Of a DNA stretch of 64,000 bases, positions 1 through 12,700 are shown piece by piece (the stretch's first letter is position 1; every line of letters starts with the position of its first letter). Made by a program: the position numbers and the translations under genes. The notes below the pieces were generated by a model that saw nothing but the letters and a program-made list of their open reading frames with translations, was not told where the DNA came from and did not search any database. Where the stretch lies: the NCBI RefSeq assembly GCF_019703515.2, contig NC_059346.1, positions 54,351,501 to 54,415,500 on the forward strand, read 5' to 3'. This stretch comes from Myxocyprinus asiaticus. Its lineage: Eukaryota; Chordata; Actinopteri; Cypriniformes; Catostomidae.

Positions 1-759
1 GCACGTAATTTTCTCCCTGTTCCTCACATAATGCTATCTTGTGACATCAAAAGACTTTTAGTATAGTGCATGACTTAAGGCGGTACATTTGAACTTTTGC
101 ATTACATAAACAACTGCATTTACAAGCTTGTTTATGTGCGATCAAATTGCGTGTGATAGAGCGTTGTACTTGCGATGACAAGAACCGGAGTACGGGTCCC
201 GAAGAGCATGCAAGTCGACACTTCAGCTGAAAGTGTTGTAGAAGTAGAGATGTTAATGATTAACCGTTGTTAATAATTTGATCGATTAAGCTTATCGATC
301 GTCGATTAATTAATTTCAGGACTGCGTTCAGTAATCATGCCAGCAGACTTTGATAAGGCTGTCTATGCAGTCATCCGCCGCTAGAGGGTAGGGATGGGCG
401 AAACCACTTATTCTCTTTCCCTTCCTCACAAATGTTTAAATTCTGTTTGTTGTGTTGCACATACTGTTTTCACTTCAGTCTTTTAGTTTACAAGGCTCTA
501 CTGTCAAACATGAAAGTTGTAAGGGATAGTTCACCCAAAAATTCAGTTCTTACTCAATACAATGAGAGTGAATAGTGACCAAGGCTGGCCCTGGACTCAT
601 TTTGTGAATTTTAATCTTTTTTTGGTGAACAATCTCTTCAATGATGCCAAAAATTGTCTGTGTTTAGAGCCCACTTGTCAGTTGGTCTGACCTTGCCTTT
701 TTTCCATGCTCTGCCTTGATGCTAAACTAGAAGTTTACAAGATCTTTCCTCTCCATTAG
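1..759. other. Intron sequence upstream of the first visible traf2 exon
   Basis: I see no coding exon here. The upstream half of the TRAF2 RING finger should precede position 760, and no matching Cys/His-rich translation is visible, so the start exon lies off the left edge. A short fragment of the common 'gggatagttcacccaaaaa' repeat occurs near 523-545. Confidence 0.5.
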
Positions 760-3700
760 TTCAGGTCCCACACCTTGTGAAGCCTGCCGTGCTGAGGGTA
801 TATTTGAAGAGGAACTGTCTATGCTCAATATTACAGTGGTAAGCTGCTTTCCTTCAATAATATATCTTGTAAAGCATATCTATCATTCTTTTCACTCCTG
901 GCGACCACTCATTCTCGTAAAAGAAAAACTGTAAGAGTAGAATTACAAAGTGAGCTATCCCCACATGAAAAACTCCATTATGACCTATGAACACTGGTGT
1001 AATTTTGATCAGTAACAGGAAGTGATTTACAGAAAGTATTCACTAACAGGAAATTCCATGGTCTTTGACTCCCACTAAAACATAGGCATTTCCTGACAAC
1101 GCAGCTCGACGAGAAATCGATAACTTGCCCGCTAAGTGCCCAAATGAAGGATGTACATGGACAGGAACATTAAAAGAGTATGAGGTATGTTCTGCATGAT
1201 TAAACAATTAACATTGAATTGCATGTTTGGCAAATGTGGCAAGCTGTGAATAAACTGCATTTACATGGATCAATGACGTGGAAAATGATTCAAGTCTAAA
1301 CCCATCTGTTGAACAAAAACCAGACTAGGTTCAAAAAATAACATCCGCCCATAAGCAATGAGTGATGGGGGTTGGGCGGAAAGTCCCAGCCTGTCTGCCT
1401 GCCACAGTGGAAAGCACCGAAAATAAAAGCATGTGAAAGAGAAGAACTTTTCCAGAGCTTCCTCACAGTGATCTTTTAATTCTATGTTTTTTGTATGCAC
1501 AAAAAAAATAAACTTTGTAAGAAAATTTTGTATCAACAGTGGGAATAGGTTAACTTTATTTTTTAATCTTGGGCTGTGCGAGGCTTTATTTGCTTGGCAA
1601 ACAGTGAGTCATTTTCGTTGGGCCATGCAAATGAACTTTATTATCTCTGTGAAATTTATACTGCTGATAATATAGTATTATGAGTGTGCTCATGTTCATT
1701 TTGCCTTCCAAGTTTCAGTTTTGTTTCCTTAAACCTGAAACTTCTAGAAGTTTGGCTTTGTCTCAGGTTTTATTTGCATTTTGCATAGTATCAGCATGAC
1801 CGTGATCTTACCTTATGACTAGACAGTGACTAAGTTAACCAAAACCCCGACTAAGCCTGATATTGTTTAAAGGAGTCAATGCTGATTCATTTGTGTTGAG
1901 ATATGATGAGAGAAAAAGCATGACCTTTGAAATATTCCTCTATAACTCACCATGTTGTAATGCTCTTGCAATTTTTCCCTTGATACTGTCCAGGATAGCT
2001 ATTGCTTAAAGGAATAGTTCACCCAAAAATGAAAATTTGCTGATAATTTACTCACCCTCAGGACATCCAAGATGTATCCAAGTTTCTTTCTTCATCAAAA
2101 CAGAATTTAAGATTTTTAGGTCTTGCTTTAAACAGTGCAAGTGAATGTACTCCAAAATGCATATTTAGGGTACATCAAAATAATCCACACGACTCCAGTC
2201 TACAAATAAAGGTCTTCTGAACACAAACAATTGATTATTTTTAGAAACAAATCAATACTTATATACTTTTTAACTACAAATGTTCGCTTCCGTACATCTC
2301 TGTGACGCACGCTCATCAGAGGGATGACGTAAGCTCGTTGGTTAGGTGGAGTCAGGAAGCGCGTCATTGTTTACAAGAGAAGGAGCGCTGTACAAAAGTT
2401 TAATTGTCTTTGTGGTAGATTTGTATCTGTATAAGTGTATTGTTCAAAATGGTCATTTGGTGTGTGTATCCTGGATGCATCAACCTTCAGAAACCCCAAA
2501 GAAAATGCACTGCACTGCTGACATACGATTGGCTGATTAGATGATTGATGGGCTGGTTTGAGTATTTCTGTGACTGTTGATCTCCTGGGATTTTCACACA
2601 CAACAGTTTCTAGAATTTACTGTGAATGGTGCCAAAAACAAAAAAACAACAAGTGAGCGGCAGTTCTGCGGACGGAAACACCTTGTTGATGAGAGAGGTC
2701 AACAGAGAATGGCCAGACTGGTTTGAACTGACAAAGTCTACGGTAACTCAGATAATCACTCTGTACAATTGTGGTGAGAAGAATAGCATCTTAGAATGCT
2801 GTTCTGAGATGCGGGTTGGCACTGTTTTGGCGGCATGAGGGGGACCTACACAATAATAGGCAGGTGGTTTTAATGTTGTGGCTGATCTGTGTATATAATG
2901 CCCACTTTTCCCAATCCAATGAATTTTACCCGATGGATAAAATCAAGCCTTACACCTTTTCTCTTTGAGTATCCTGTTTCATTCTTTTTTTTTTTTTTCA
3001 CCCAATTTGGAATGCCCAGTTCCCAGTGCGCTTTTAAGTCCTCATGGTCACGTAGTGATTCGCCTCAATCCGGGTGGCGGAGGATGAATCCCAGTTGCCT
3101 CCGCGTCTGAGACCATCAACCCACGCATCTTATCACGTGGCTTGTTGATCGTGTTGCCAAGGAGACATAGCGTGTGTGGAGGCTTCACACCATCCACCGC
3201 GGCATCCGCGCTCAACTCACCACACGCCCCACTGAGAACGAACCACGAGGAGGTTACCCCATGTGACTCTACCCTCCCTAGCAACCGGGCCAATTTGGTT
3301 GCTTAGGAGACCTGGCTGGAGTCACTCAGCACTCCCTGGGATTCGAACTAGCGAACTCCAGGGGTGGTACCCAGTGTCTTTTATCACTGAGCTACCCAGG
3401 CCCAACCTGTTTCATTCTTAAATATGTCAGGTTATTGAAGTAAAATGGTTTTAAGTGATGTGCATGTTGCATCTAAAGATGCATGCCGATATGCAGAATA
3501 CAGTTTTTCTTTATATGTAGACTGGTAAACTGGTAAAGTTTCTAACCGGACTAGCTTATCATCAATTGATTGTGCAAGAACAGATTTAACTGCCAACATA
3601 TTTCCCACACACGCTCCAAGCCAAGCATTATCTTATTAAATGTTTGCATAAACTGACAGAACATTTGCACAGACACACCTGTTTTTGCATGCGTTAATGC

Positions 3701-6700
3701 AGTAAAGAAAAAATTGGCCTTTGACAGAGATAATTGAAAATGAGAACTAAAGGATTAAAGGGGTAGTGAAGCAAAAACACTTTAGCTTGTTTCCCAGTTG
3801 TTGTGGTTTTATTGGGTTTGTTTCTTGTTGCATAAATGAAGTGCAAAATAACAAGAAATGAAAAATAAAACATTACAGTATATGCATATGCATATACACT
3901 ACCGTTCAAAAGTTTAGGGTCACTTACTCATTCTTTATTTATTTTTTTTAATTTTGTTTCACATTTTAGGATAATTGTAAAGTCATCAAAACTATGGAAT
4001 AACATAAATGGAACTATGGGAATTATGTTGTGACTAAACAAAATCCAAAATAAATCAAAACTGTTATATTTTAGCATTAGTCACCCTTTGCCTAGAATTT
4101 GCAGACATGTACTCTTGACATTTTCTCAACCAACTTCTTGAGGTATCATCCTGGGATGCTTTTTAAACAGTATTGAAGGAGTTCCCATCTATGTTGGGCA
4201 CTTATTGGCTGATTTTCTTTATTATTTGGTCCAAGTCATCAATTTCAAAAACTTTTTTGTTATTATTAAATTTGAGTTTTTTAATGAAATAAATTAATAT
4301 GGTGGCACAATTATATTTTTGTCAACAAAACTAATTTCAAACATTTAAGCATACGCCTTCAGATCAAAAGATTTTTAAGATCATGAGAAACATTTCAGGC
4401 AAGTGTTTCAAAACTTTTGGATGGTAGTGTACAGATTTATTATTTTTGCAGTAATAGAAAATAAAATTAAGTAACACGAAAATAAAAATAATTCCTCACA
4501 CTTTGCGCTAGTGCATGAACGCAGATGCGATCGCTTGGCCAACACATTGCCAACATGCTGTCTGGTTGAACATGCTTGACGTGCGTTCTTGCATAACCAT
4601 TGTGGGAACAAACCTCAGTACTCAACGTGGCGATAGAGTTACCTTCAAACGCCTGTGCCATTAAACTGTATGTGTTATTATTCCGGTAAGTCGCTATAAA
4701 TATATTGACTTTAACTAACTTGCTCAGCCTAACCCTAACTGTGTTCTTCGAACTGTTGCTCAGCCATGACTTGGAAGTATTTGATTGAAAGAGAAAATTC
4801 ACCATAGAAGTGGACAGTTCAGACTATGATTGTGGCAACATTGACAATGCAACCTGTACTTGCATTGGATTATGAATTGCGCTCTGACACATTTCAGAAC
4901 GCAATGACACGTGAAATCGAGCATGTGTTGCAAGATGCATCTGCGTTCACGTACTTGAGTAGATTATATTTCGGCCCTTAGAGTAGCACTGAATATAGAT
5001 ATTGTGTTGGTGTCTTGTTCAAATCACAAGAGAATGTGTCTTAAATAACATATCATGGCCATTTAGTTCATAACAGGAAATGCATACTTGTAGCTATAAA
5101 AAGCCATACACATTCTCAAGATAATTGTAAATGGAAGCACATGAAGACAATTTAAGAGTTAACAGTTAGTCATAAACAACTTTAAACACAGCAATCTTAA
5201 AACATTAACTCCAACTAGACATTTACAGACCAATTTCTCCCATTCTTTCACCAGGGTCAGCATGAAGGTCGCTGTGACTTTGAGCGTGTCAAATGTGAAG
5301 CATGTCAAACTCTTATCTTGCTTAGCGAGAAAGACCGTCACAATGAGCGGGAATGTGAGGCCAGAACCCTCAATTGCAAGTACTGCAAGGTCACATTCAA
5401 CTTCAAGGATATTAAGGTAAATATGCACATCATGTTTGTAGTGTATACAACTGCAAACTGTCGCAATGTGATGCAATCCAACATTTAACTGCCCGCTTTT
5501 AGGGCAGGAATTATAATGAAATGGCATTTAGTCTATAAATGTATAGTTAAACCAAAATTGAAAATTCAAACCATGTATGATTTTCTTTCCTCTGTGGAAC
5601 ATAACGAGTTAATGAGTTTCCAGGCTGCTCATTTCTATATAATGAAAGTGGATGGTGACCAGTGGCTATGAACCTCCAAAGAGGACAAACATTTTTAGTG
5701 ACTTCAATTTCAGTCTGTTCCTCATAAAAAGCTATCGTGCAAGTTTTATGGACTACTTTAATGGAACTTTTTTGAAAGCCACTGGTCACCATCGGCTTTC
5801 ATTGTATGGAAAAAGCAGCTGGAATATTCTGCCTGATATCTTGTTACGTGTTCCACAAAAGAAATAAAAGGATACAGGTTTGGATGACAGAATTTTCATT
5901 TTTGGGTGAACTACTGTATGCCCTTAAGCTAAAAGCTGTTGCTATCACATATCTTAGCTGACTTTCCCACACTTTTCTGTCACAGGCCCACGATGAAATT
6001 TGTCAGAAGTTTCCTATGCAATGCAAAGACTGTGGAAAAAAGAAAATCCCACGAGAGAAGGTTAGTCTGCATACTCAACATTAAATTTTTCCCACATGAC
6101 ATGTTTCTAAGTATGAATACAGAAACTCTTTAATCATGAGTTTATAGCTGTTTTTTCAAAACCTAGTGTTCTGCCTACTCCCTAGATAGGCAAGTACCTT
6201 CTAAGGCAGTTTCTTAAATGCATGGAACCTCAAAAAGAGACTGATTTGGAATGATAATGAGCAAATACATTTGGATTTGGAACAGAGTTTGTATGTCTGT
6301 TGAATGTGTGGTGCCCTTTAAAGCATGGATGCCATTCACAGAATCTTGCTAGTCAGGTTTTACTGCAAGTTTGCTAAAACCACAAGTATGGCAATTGCTG
6401 CAACAACTGCACCATAAGGTTTCACTAAAAGAGAAAGATGCCAAATGTATCTTATCCTTTTTAAAACAGCTTTATCATGAATTTTATGTCTTTGTCTTTT
6501 CGCAGTTTCAAGAACACAGCAAGTCGTGTGCAAAGTCCAAGTCGGCATGCCAGTTCAGTGAGATTGGCTGCAGGGTTGTGGTGTGTATTTATTTTTCTTT
6601 GAATACAGTTTGTATCAGAATAGCTTTTAGAAAGGTGGATACTCCTTTTGTCACCAAACCCTAAAGGGCGGATTTAAATACACATTAGTGCATTAGTCAT

Positions 6701-9700
6701 GCTTAAGTCGGGTCACATTTTTAGACAATCAGTGTGTTACTAAAACACATATATTTTTATCTTCATAGCTCAACTATGAAGTTTGGTATTGTATAGTTTC
6801 ATTAAGAATGCATTTATTGATTTACTGAGGCATTGTTACCAAAACAACAGACACAAAGTGCATGTTACGCATAAATGTGATTTGCTACATCTGCAAATAG
6901 TAGTTATAATTTGAGTTTGTAAAGTTTATAAGGCATTGTGAGAAATTAGAAGTTGCAACAGATACTGTCAGTTTGCAGAGTTTAGTTGAGTGTGTTGAGA
7001 ATTTAGTATTAGTTGGAAATCAAAGTTTTATTTAATTTATTATATTATTTAAAATATTTAAAAATATGATTTTTTTATTTATAATTATTTTCATTATTTT
7101 ATTTAACATTTATGACATTTATTTATTATACTTCTTAACTTTCAAAAGTTTCATAAATAATTTTATCATCATTTTGTCATCACTAACCAGAACATGAATT
7201 TGAATAATTCCATTTGTGATTTGTTTTTTCCACATGACTAATATAGAACCATACGATATATATATACTCTAGAATGTGGGTGAGAAGTCACGAAGTCTTG
7301 GTTACAACATGCTTGGGTATTAACTTTAGCAGTAGTCTCACAGTAGGTGCGAGTTCATTTTTTTTAACTCAAATTTTTGTTGATCATTGAGTGAAATGCA
7401 TTACAGACAAAAAAAGAAAAAAGAAAAAAAAACTGGACGTATTGATGAAATATCATATATTTACATCTCTGTTCTCTATATGTGAGATGTGCCGAAAAAT
7501 TAAAAAAGTAAAAATCAAGCGTTGCCTTCCTTGAGTCTGTCTTCAAACTAAGCCAAATATATTTTCCAGACTGGTCTGTCTTTTTAAAGATGCCCTCTAG
7601 TGTGCAGACAAGAAACTGCCACATACACACCCTTCTAAAGGGTTAGGGTTAGTGACATGAAAATAAGGAGGAGTAGTGGTCAGAGAAGTGGTGTAGTGGG
7701 TAGTGCCCATGCTCATGACACCATAAGAACTATTATGGTCATGAGGACGCAGGTTTAAATGGGATGTCACGATTCCATTGTCGTTCTCTCTCCACCCTCC
7801 GGTCTGCTATTTACTGTCCTGTTTTTAAGGCAAATGTACCCAATGGCATTTTTTTTATTTTTTATATGAAATGCTGTTTGCAACCCATTTTACTTGCATA
7901 ATCTAATGTATTTCCATGTGAAACAAGATAAAGAGAAGATTAAATGAAGTGAAATGTAGGGCATAGAAAAAAGATGAAGTGGAAAAACAGGTGAGCAGAA
8001 CTTGAATTTATACATCAGTAAATGGTTGGATCATGAAAGAGGGCATTGCATGCTAGAATGGAGATATTTATCATACGAGATATTCCCTGATAATGTAGAT
8101 CATAATATTCTTTGGAGCTGTGGTGTGCCGAATTTTTTCTTTTTGGTCGAGCACCTACAGTTGTGCTCAAATGTTTGCATACCCTGGCAGAAATTGTGAA
8201 ACTTTGGCATTGATTTTGAAAATAGGACTGATCATGCAAAACAACGGAATAAATTTAATAAATCTTTTATTTAAGGAATAAATTTGCTAAATTTTTAATT
8301 ATTTTCATGTTATAATCTGGTGAAATTTGATACACCCAGTTACACATTTGCTCTTTGAGGCAAAACATGGCAAAGAAGTCAAAATCCTCGGGCTCTGGAG
8401 ACATTAAAAGACACTTACGTGTTCAGGATGAAAGCCCCGACAGGCCTACAGACCGGGGACTCGATTTGGATGGCACGGCGGGAGAGGTGATCCAGCGTCA
8501 GTTGTCCAACGTGTCGGTGATGCTGATGAAGGTTCTTGCTGACTTGGAGGATCTCACTGTAATACGTCGATCGATTACGGCAATGGAAATGAAATTCTCT
8601 GAGTTATTTACAAGAGTGACTGATGTTGAGAGACGAATCGATTGTCTGGAATCTTCAGAGAGGGAATTAACCGCTAATCTGCCCACGACCAAAGTTGATT
8701 TGGAACATCTCCTTGAAAAGCTTGAATATCTTGAGAATAGAAGCCGCAGGAATAACGTTCGAATTGTTGGAATTCCTGAGCATGAGGAGGGCAGAGATAT
8801 GGTGAAATTCCTAGACAAGCTTTTCCCGAGTCTGCTCGACATAACAGGCCACAAGCTGGAAATCGAGCGAGCTCACAGAGTCCCAGCTCACAGATTTGCT
8901 GAGGGAGAAAGGCCCCGATCGATTCTGGCCAGATTTCTGAGATCATCCGATAAAGATCTTGCGTTGTGCCAGGCGAGGAGCAAAGGGAAGCTTTCTTGGA
9001 AGAACCATAATATTTTCTTGTTCCCGGACATTGCGAGTTCGACAAGAGAGAAACTCGATCGGTTCAAGGAATGTAAGAAACTTACATCAGCGAAAGATCA
9101 CTTCTGCTCTGATGTTTCCGGCCAAACTGAGAAAAGAAACTAAGGACGGTCGCAAAGTATTTACATGTCCCAATCAGGCAATGTCTTTTATTGAATCAAT
9201 GGGTGAGTAAACCATTTGGTGTTTCTCATTTGAGTGGTTCGACTTGCTGTACTTACTCTGGCTTTTGAGCAAGCTGGGCGTCATTTTGGTTTCTTTTTGC
9301 GTTGGCTCCACCGAGCGGCTGGAGTTTGTTTTGTGAATAAAACTTTTCCGTAAAGAAACTTTTGCATTGACGAAAGATTACTTGTGCATTGAAGTTCCCG
9401 GCCAGTTTGAGAGTGGACACTACGGATGACCGCAAAATATCTACATGCTCACACAAAGGATGTCTTTTATAAAGTTGACGGATTGTGTAAGTCATGGTAT
9501 TTACTTTTATGCGGCCTCCGAGTGAAATGACTCGACCATCCGGGGAACCGGGATGCCGGTTTTGTTTCTTTTTGTACTGGTTCCACCTAGCGGCTGGAGC
9601 TTGTTCTATTGAATAACACTTCTTTGGAACAGCTGTGGATTAATCTGTTCATTCTTCGTGCTTATTCCTCCTGCTGGCTGGAGTTTGTTTTGTTGAGTAT

Positions 9701-12700
9701 TTTTATGGGACATTGGAATGATTACGTCATCCGCTGAACTCATAACAGCCGGCTCACTGAACATTTGTTTGTATGTCCGAGGAATCTGAACGGTTTATAT
9801 CTGCTGGAATTTGTTTTGTGGAAGATCACACCTTTGAGACAGTTCTGTGAATGAATCTACACGTTCTTTGTGTTCATTTTCCTATTTGCTGGGGTTTATT
9901 TTACAAAGTATTTTCTGTTATGTAATTTTGCCTCACAAATTTGTGAGGCAAAATTGAGCAATCCGATGGCAAAGTCGTCGGGGGGGCTCGTGGGCGTTCG
10001 TGGACTTTTGAGTTTAGATGGATTGTCTCCGGTTGGCGCATTCGTGCGAGGGGTTAATGCGCACGTTTTTCTTTTTTACTGTTTGTTTTGTTCGGGGTTT
10101 GATTGTTTCACTAATGGGGAATGTGGTCTGTATAATTTTGTTTGACACACAATTTATATTTTCTACTATGTCAGATGTTAATATGAGTGTACTATCTCTC
10201 TCTAAATGGAATGTAAATGGGTTGGCACCCCATAAAAAGAAGGAAGGTTATTACTTTTCTTAAACGTTAAGAAATATGATATTGTGTTTCTTCAAAAACA
10301 CATCTCTCCCCACAGGAAGCTGAAAAATTTGGGAAGATATGGGGTGGACATGTTTTCTTTAGTGTTGGCTCAAGTAAGAGCAAGGGAGTCATAATACTGG
10401 TAAATAAACATCTACAATTCAAATGTCTCAGACTAAAGGTAAATTAGGGAGAGTCATTATTGTTTTAGCTGAAATTCAAGGGCAAAGGTTGATTTTGGCT
10501 AATATTTACGCACCAACGCTGATGATCAGGGCTTTTTTTATAGATCTTGAAGGGATGCTGCAAACCGCTGACACCCCTCATGATATAATATTGGGAGGAG
10601 ACTTTAATCTTTTGATGACTCAGTCCTTGATCATAGTGAAGCAAAAGTGTGTAAACCCCCTAGAGCAACATTGACGCTTCACAGGATGTGTAAAAATCTT
10701 GGTCTTACAGATATTTGGAGACTTTTGAACCCATCTGGTAGGGACTATACATTTTTTCATCAGTCCATAAGATTTATTCTAGAATAGATTTTTTTTTATA
10801 TCCAAATCCCACATTTCATCTGTTGTTGATTGCTCAATTGGAAACATCTTAGTCTCAGATCACGCCCAGGTGAGTTTAGAGGTGTTGCCATTTACAGAGA
10901 AAAATAAATCATATAGTTGGCGCCTTAATGTGTCCCTTTTGCAAAATCCTGATTTCCAACAAATGTTAAAGACTGAAATCAATGATTATATGGAGACCAA
11001 CTGGTCCTCAGTATCCTCTGTGGGCGTGGCTTGGGAGGCACTTAAGGCAGTTCTTAGGGGTCAGATCATACAGTATGCCTCATTCACCAAAAAATCCAAA
11101 GCACGAGAACTTGTGGAGTTGGAAGGGAATATTAAAAGTGCAGAGGCAGAGCTGAAGCACCGTTTGTCATCTGATGGCCTCAAAGAATTGACCCGATTGA
11201 AATACAGATATAATACTATTTTGTCGCAGAAGGTGGAGTTTTGGCTATTCAGGGCAAGACAGTCATACTTCGAGTCAGGGGACAAAGCAGGAAAACTTTT
11301 GGATAGATATATAAAGCAGAGAGAGTCTTTTTCTACCATTACCTCAGTGAAATCTGGTGGTGAAACATTTACCTCGGTCATTGGTATTAATAATGCTTTT
11401 AAAGAATTCTACTCTGATCTCTATAGTTCCACATCTTCGTCTACTGATGAAGATATTAGAAACTTTGTGGAACCATTAGATCTCCCTAAACTGACAACTG
11501 AGCAAAAAATTCTCTTGATTCTGAGATAAACTTGGAGGAGCTTGGCGAGGTTATTAAGGCCTTACCTACAGGCAAGGCTCTGGGGCCTGATGGCTTTGCC
11601 ACTGAGTTTTTCAAATCTTATGCTACAGAACTGGCTCCACTTTTGCTAGAAGTTTATACTGAATCATTAAAGAATGGAAAGCTCCCGCCAACCATGAGAC
11701 AAGCCCGGATCAGTCTGATTCTTAAAAAGGACAAAGATCCAAGCGAGAGTAAAAGTTACCGTCCAATTTCCCTGATCCAGTTAAATGTAAAAAAAAAAAT
11801 GCAAAAATTCTGGCTAATCGATTAAGTAAAGTTATGACATCTCTTATACATATAGATCAGGTGGGGTTTATTCGAGGCCATAGCTCTTCTGATAACTTTA
11901 GGCGTCTCATCAATATCATGTGTTCAGTAACGAATTAACAATCTCTGGTTGCTGCCATCTCACTTGATGCCGAAAAGGCGTTTGATATGGTAGAATGGGA
12001 TTATCTTTTTAAGATTTTGGAAATGTATGGGTTCGGGAGTACTTTTATTGGTTGGATTAAGCTACTTATAGACACCCTGTAGCGGCGGTACAAACAAATG
12101 GACTAATTTCAGATTATTTTACTCTGGATAGGGGCACCCGGCAGGGTTGCCCTCTTTCCCCATTATTGTTCTGTCTTGCCCTGGAACCATTAGCAGCCGC
12201 GATAAGAAAGGAAGATGATTTTCCAGGGGTGGTGACGGGAGGTATGGCGCAAAAGCTTTTGCTTTATGCAGATGATATTTTATTATTCGTCTCTGACTCT
12301 ACTAGATCTATGCCTTGCCTCCACAAAATTATTAATTCCTTTACCAAATTCTCAGGATACAGAGTCAGTTGGTCTAAATCTGAAGCTTTGGCTCTGACAG
12401 CATACTGCCCAGTAACGGCTTTTCAGTTGGGTGCCTTCCAGTGGCCCAAGTATTTGGGAATTTTATTCCTAGCAAATTTGTGTGATTTAGTTAGAGTTAA
12501 TTTTGATCCTTTAATAAAAAGGTTTTCGAATGATGTGGATTGGGAAGGTTATTGTTATTAAAATGAATTGTATTCCAAAATTCAACTACCTACTTCAATC
12601 TCTCCCTGTAGATGTCCCCCTCGCTTATTTTAAACAATTTGATAGTATAGCAAAGTCCTTCATTTGGATTTTTTCAAGGAGCGCAATACGACGATACTTG

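Noticed and set aside
3300..3400. tRNA-like A and B boxes on the - strand
   Set aside because: Part of a SINE with a poly(A) tail and target duplication; no cloverleaf acceptor stem as in a functional tRNA.
5255..5260. Alternative acceptor six bases further on in the traf2 exon
   Set aside because: Both AGs keep frame, but the upstream one gives the two residues expected between the preceding Glu and HEGRC in the TRAF2 family.
8498..9045. Two - frames of 118 and 123 codons
   Set aside because: Antisense shadows of the L1 ORF1 frame.
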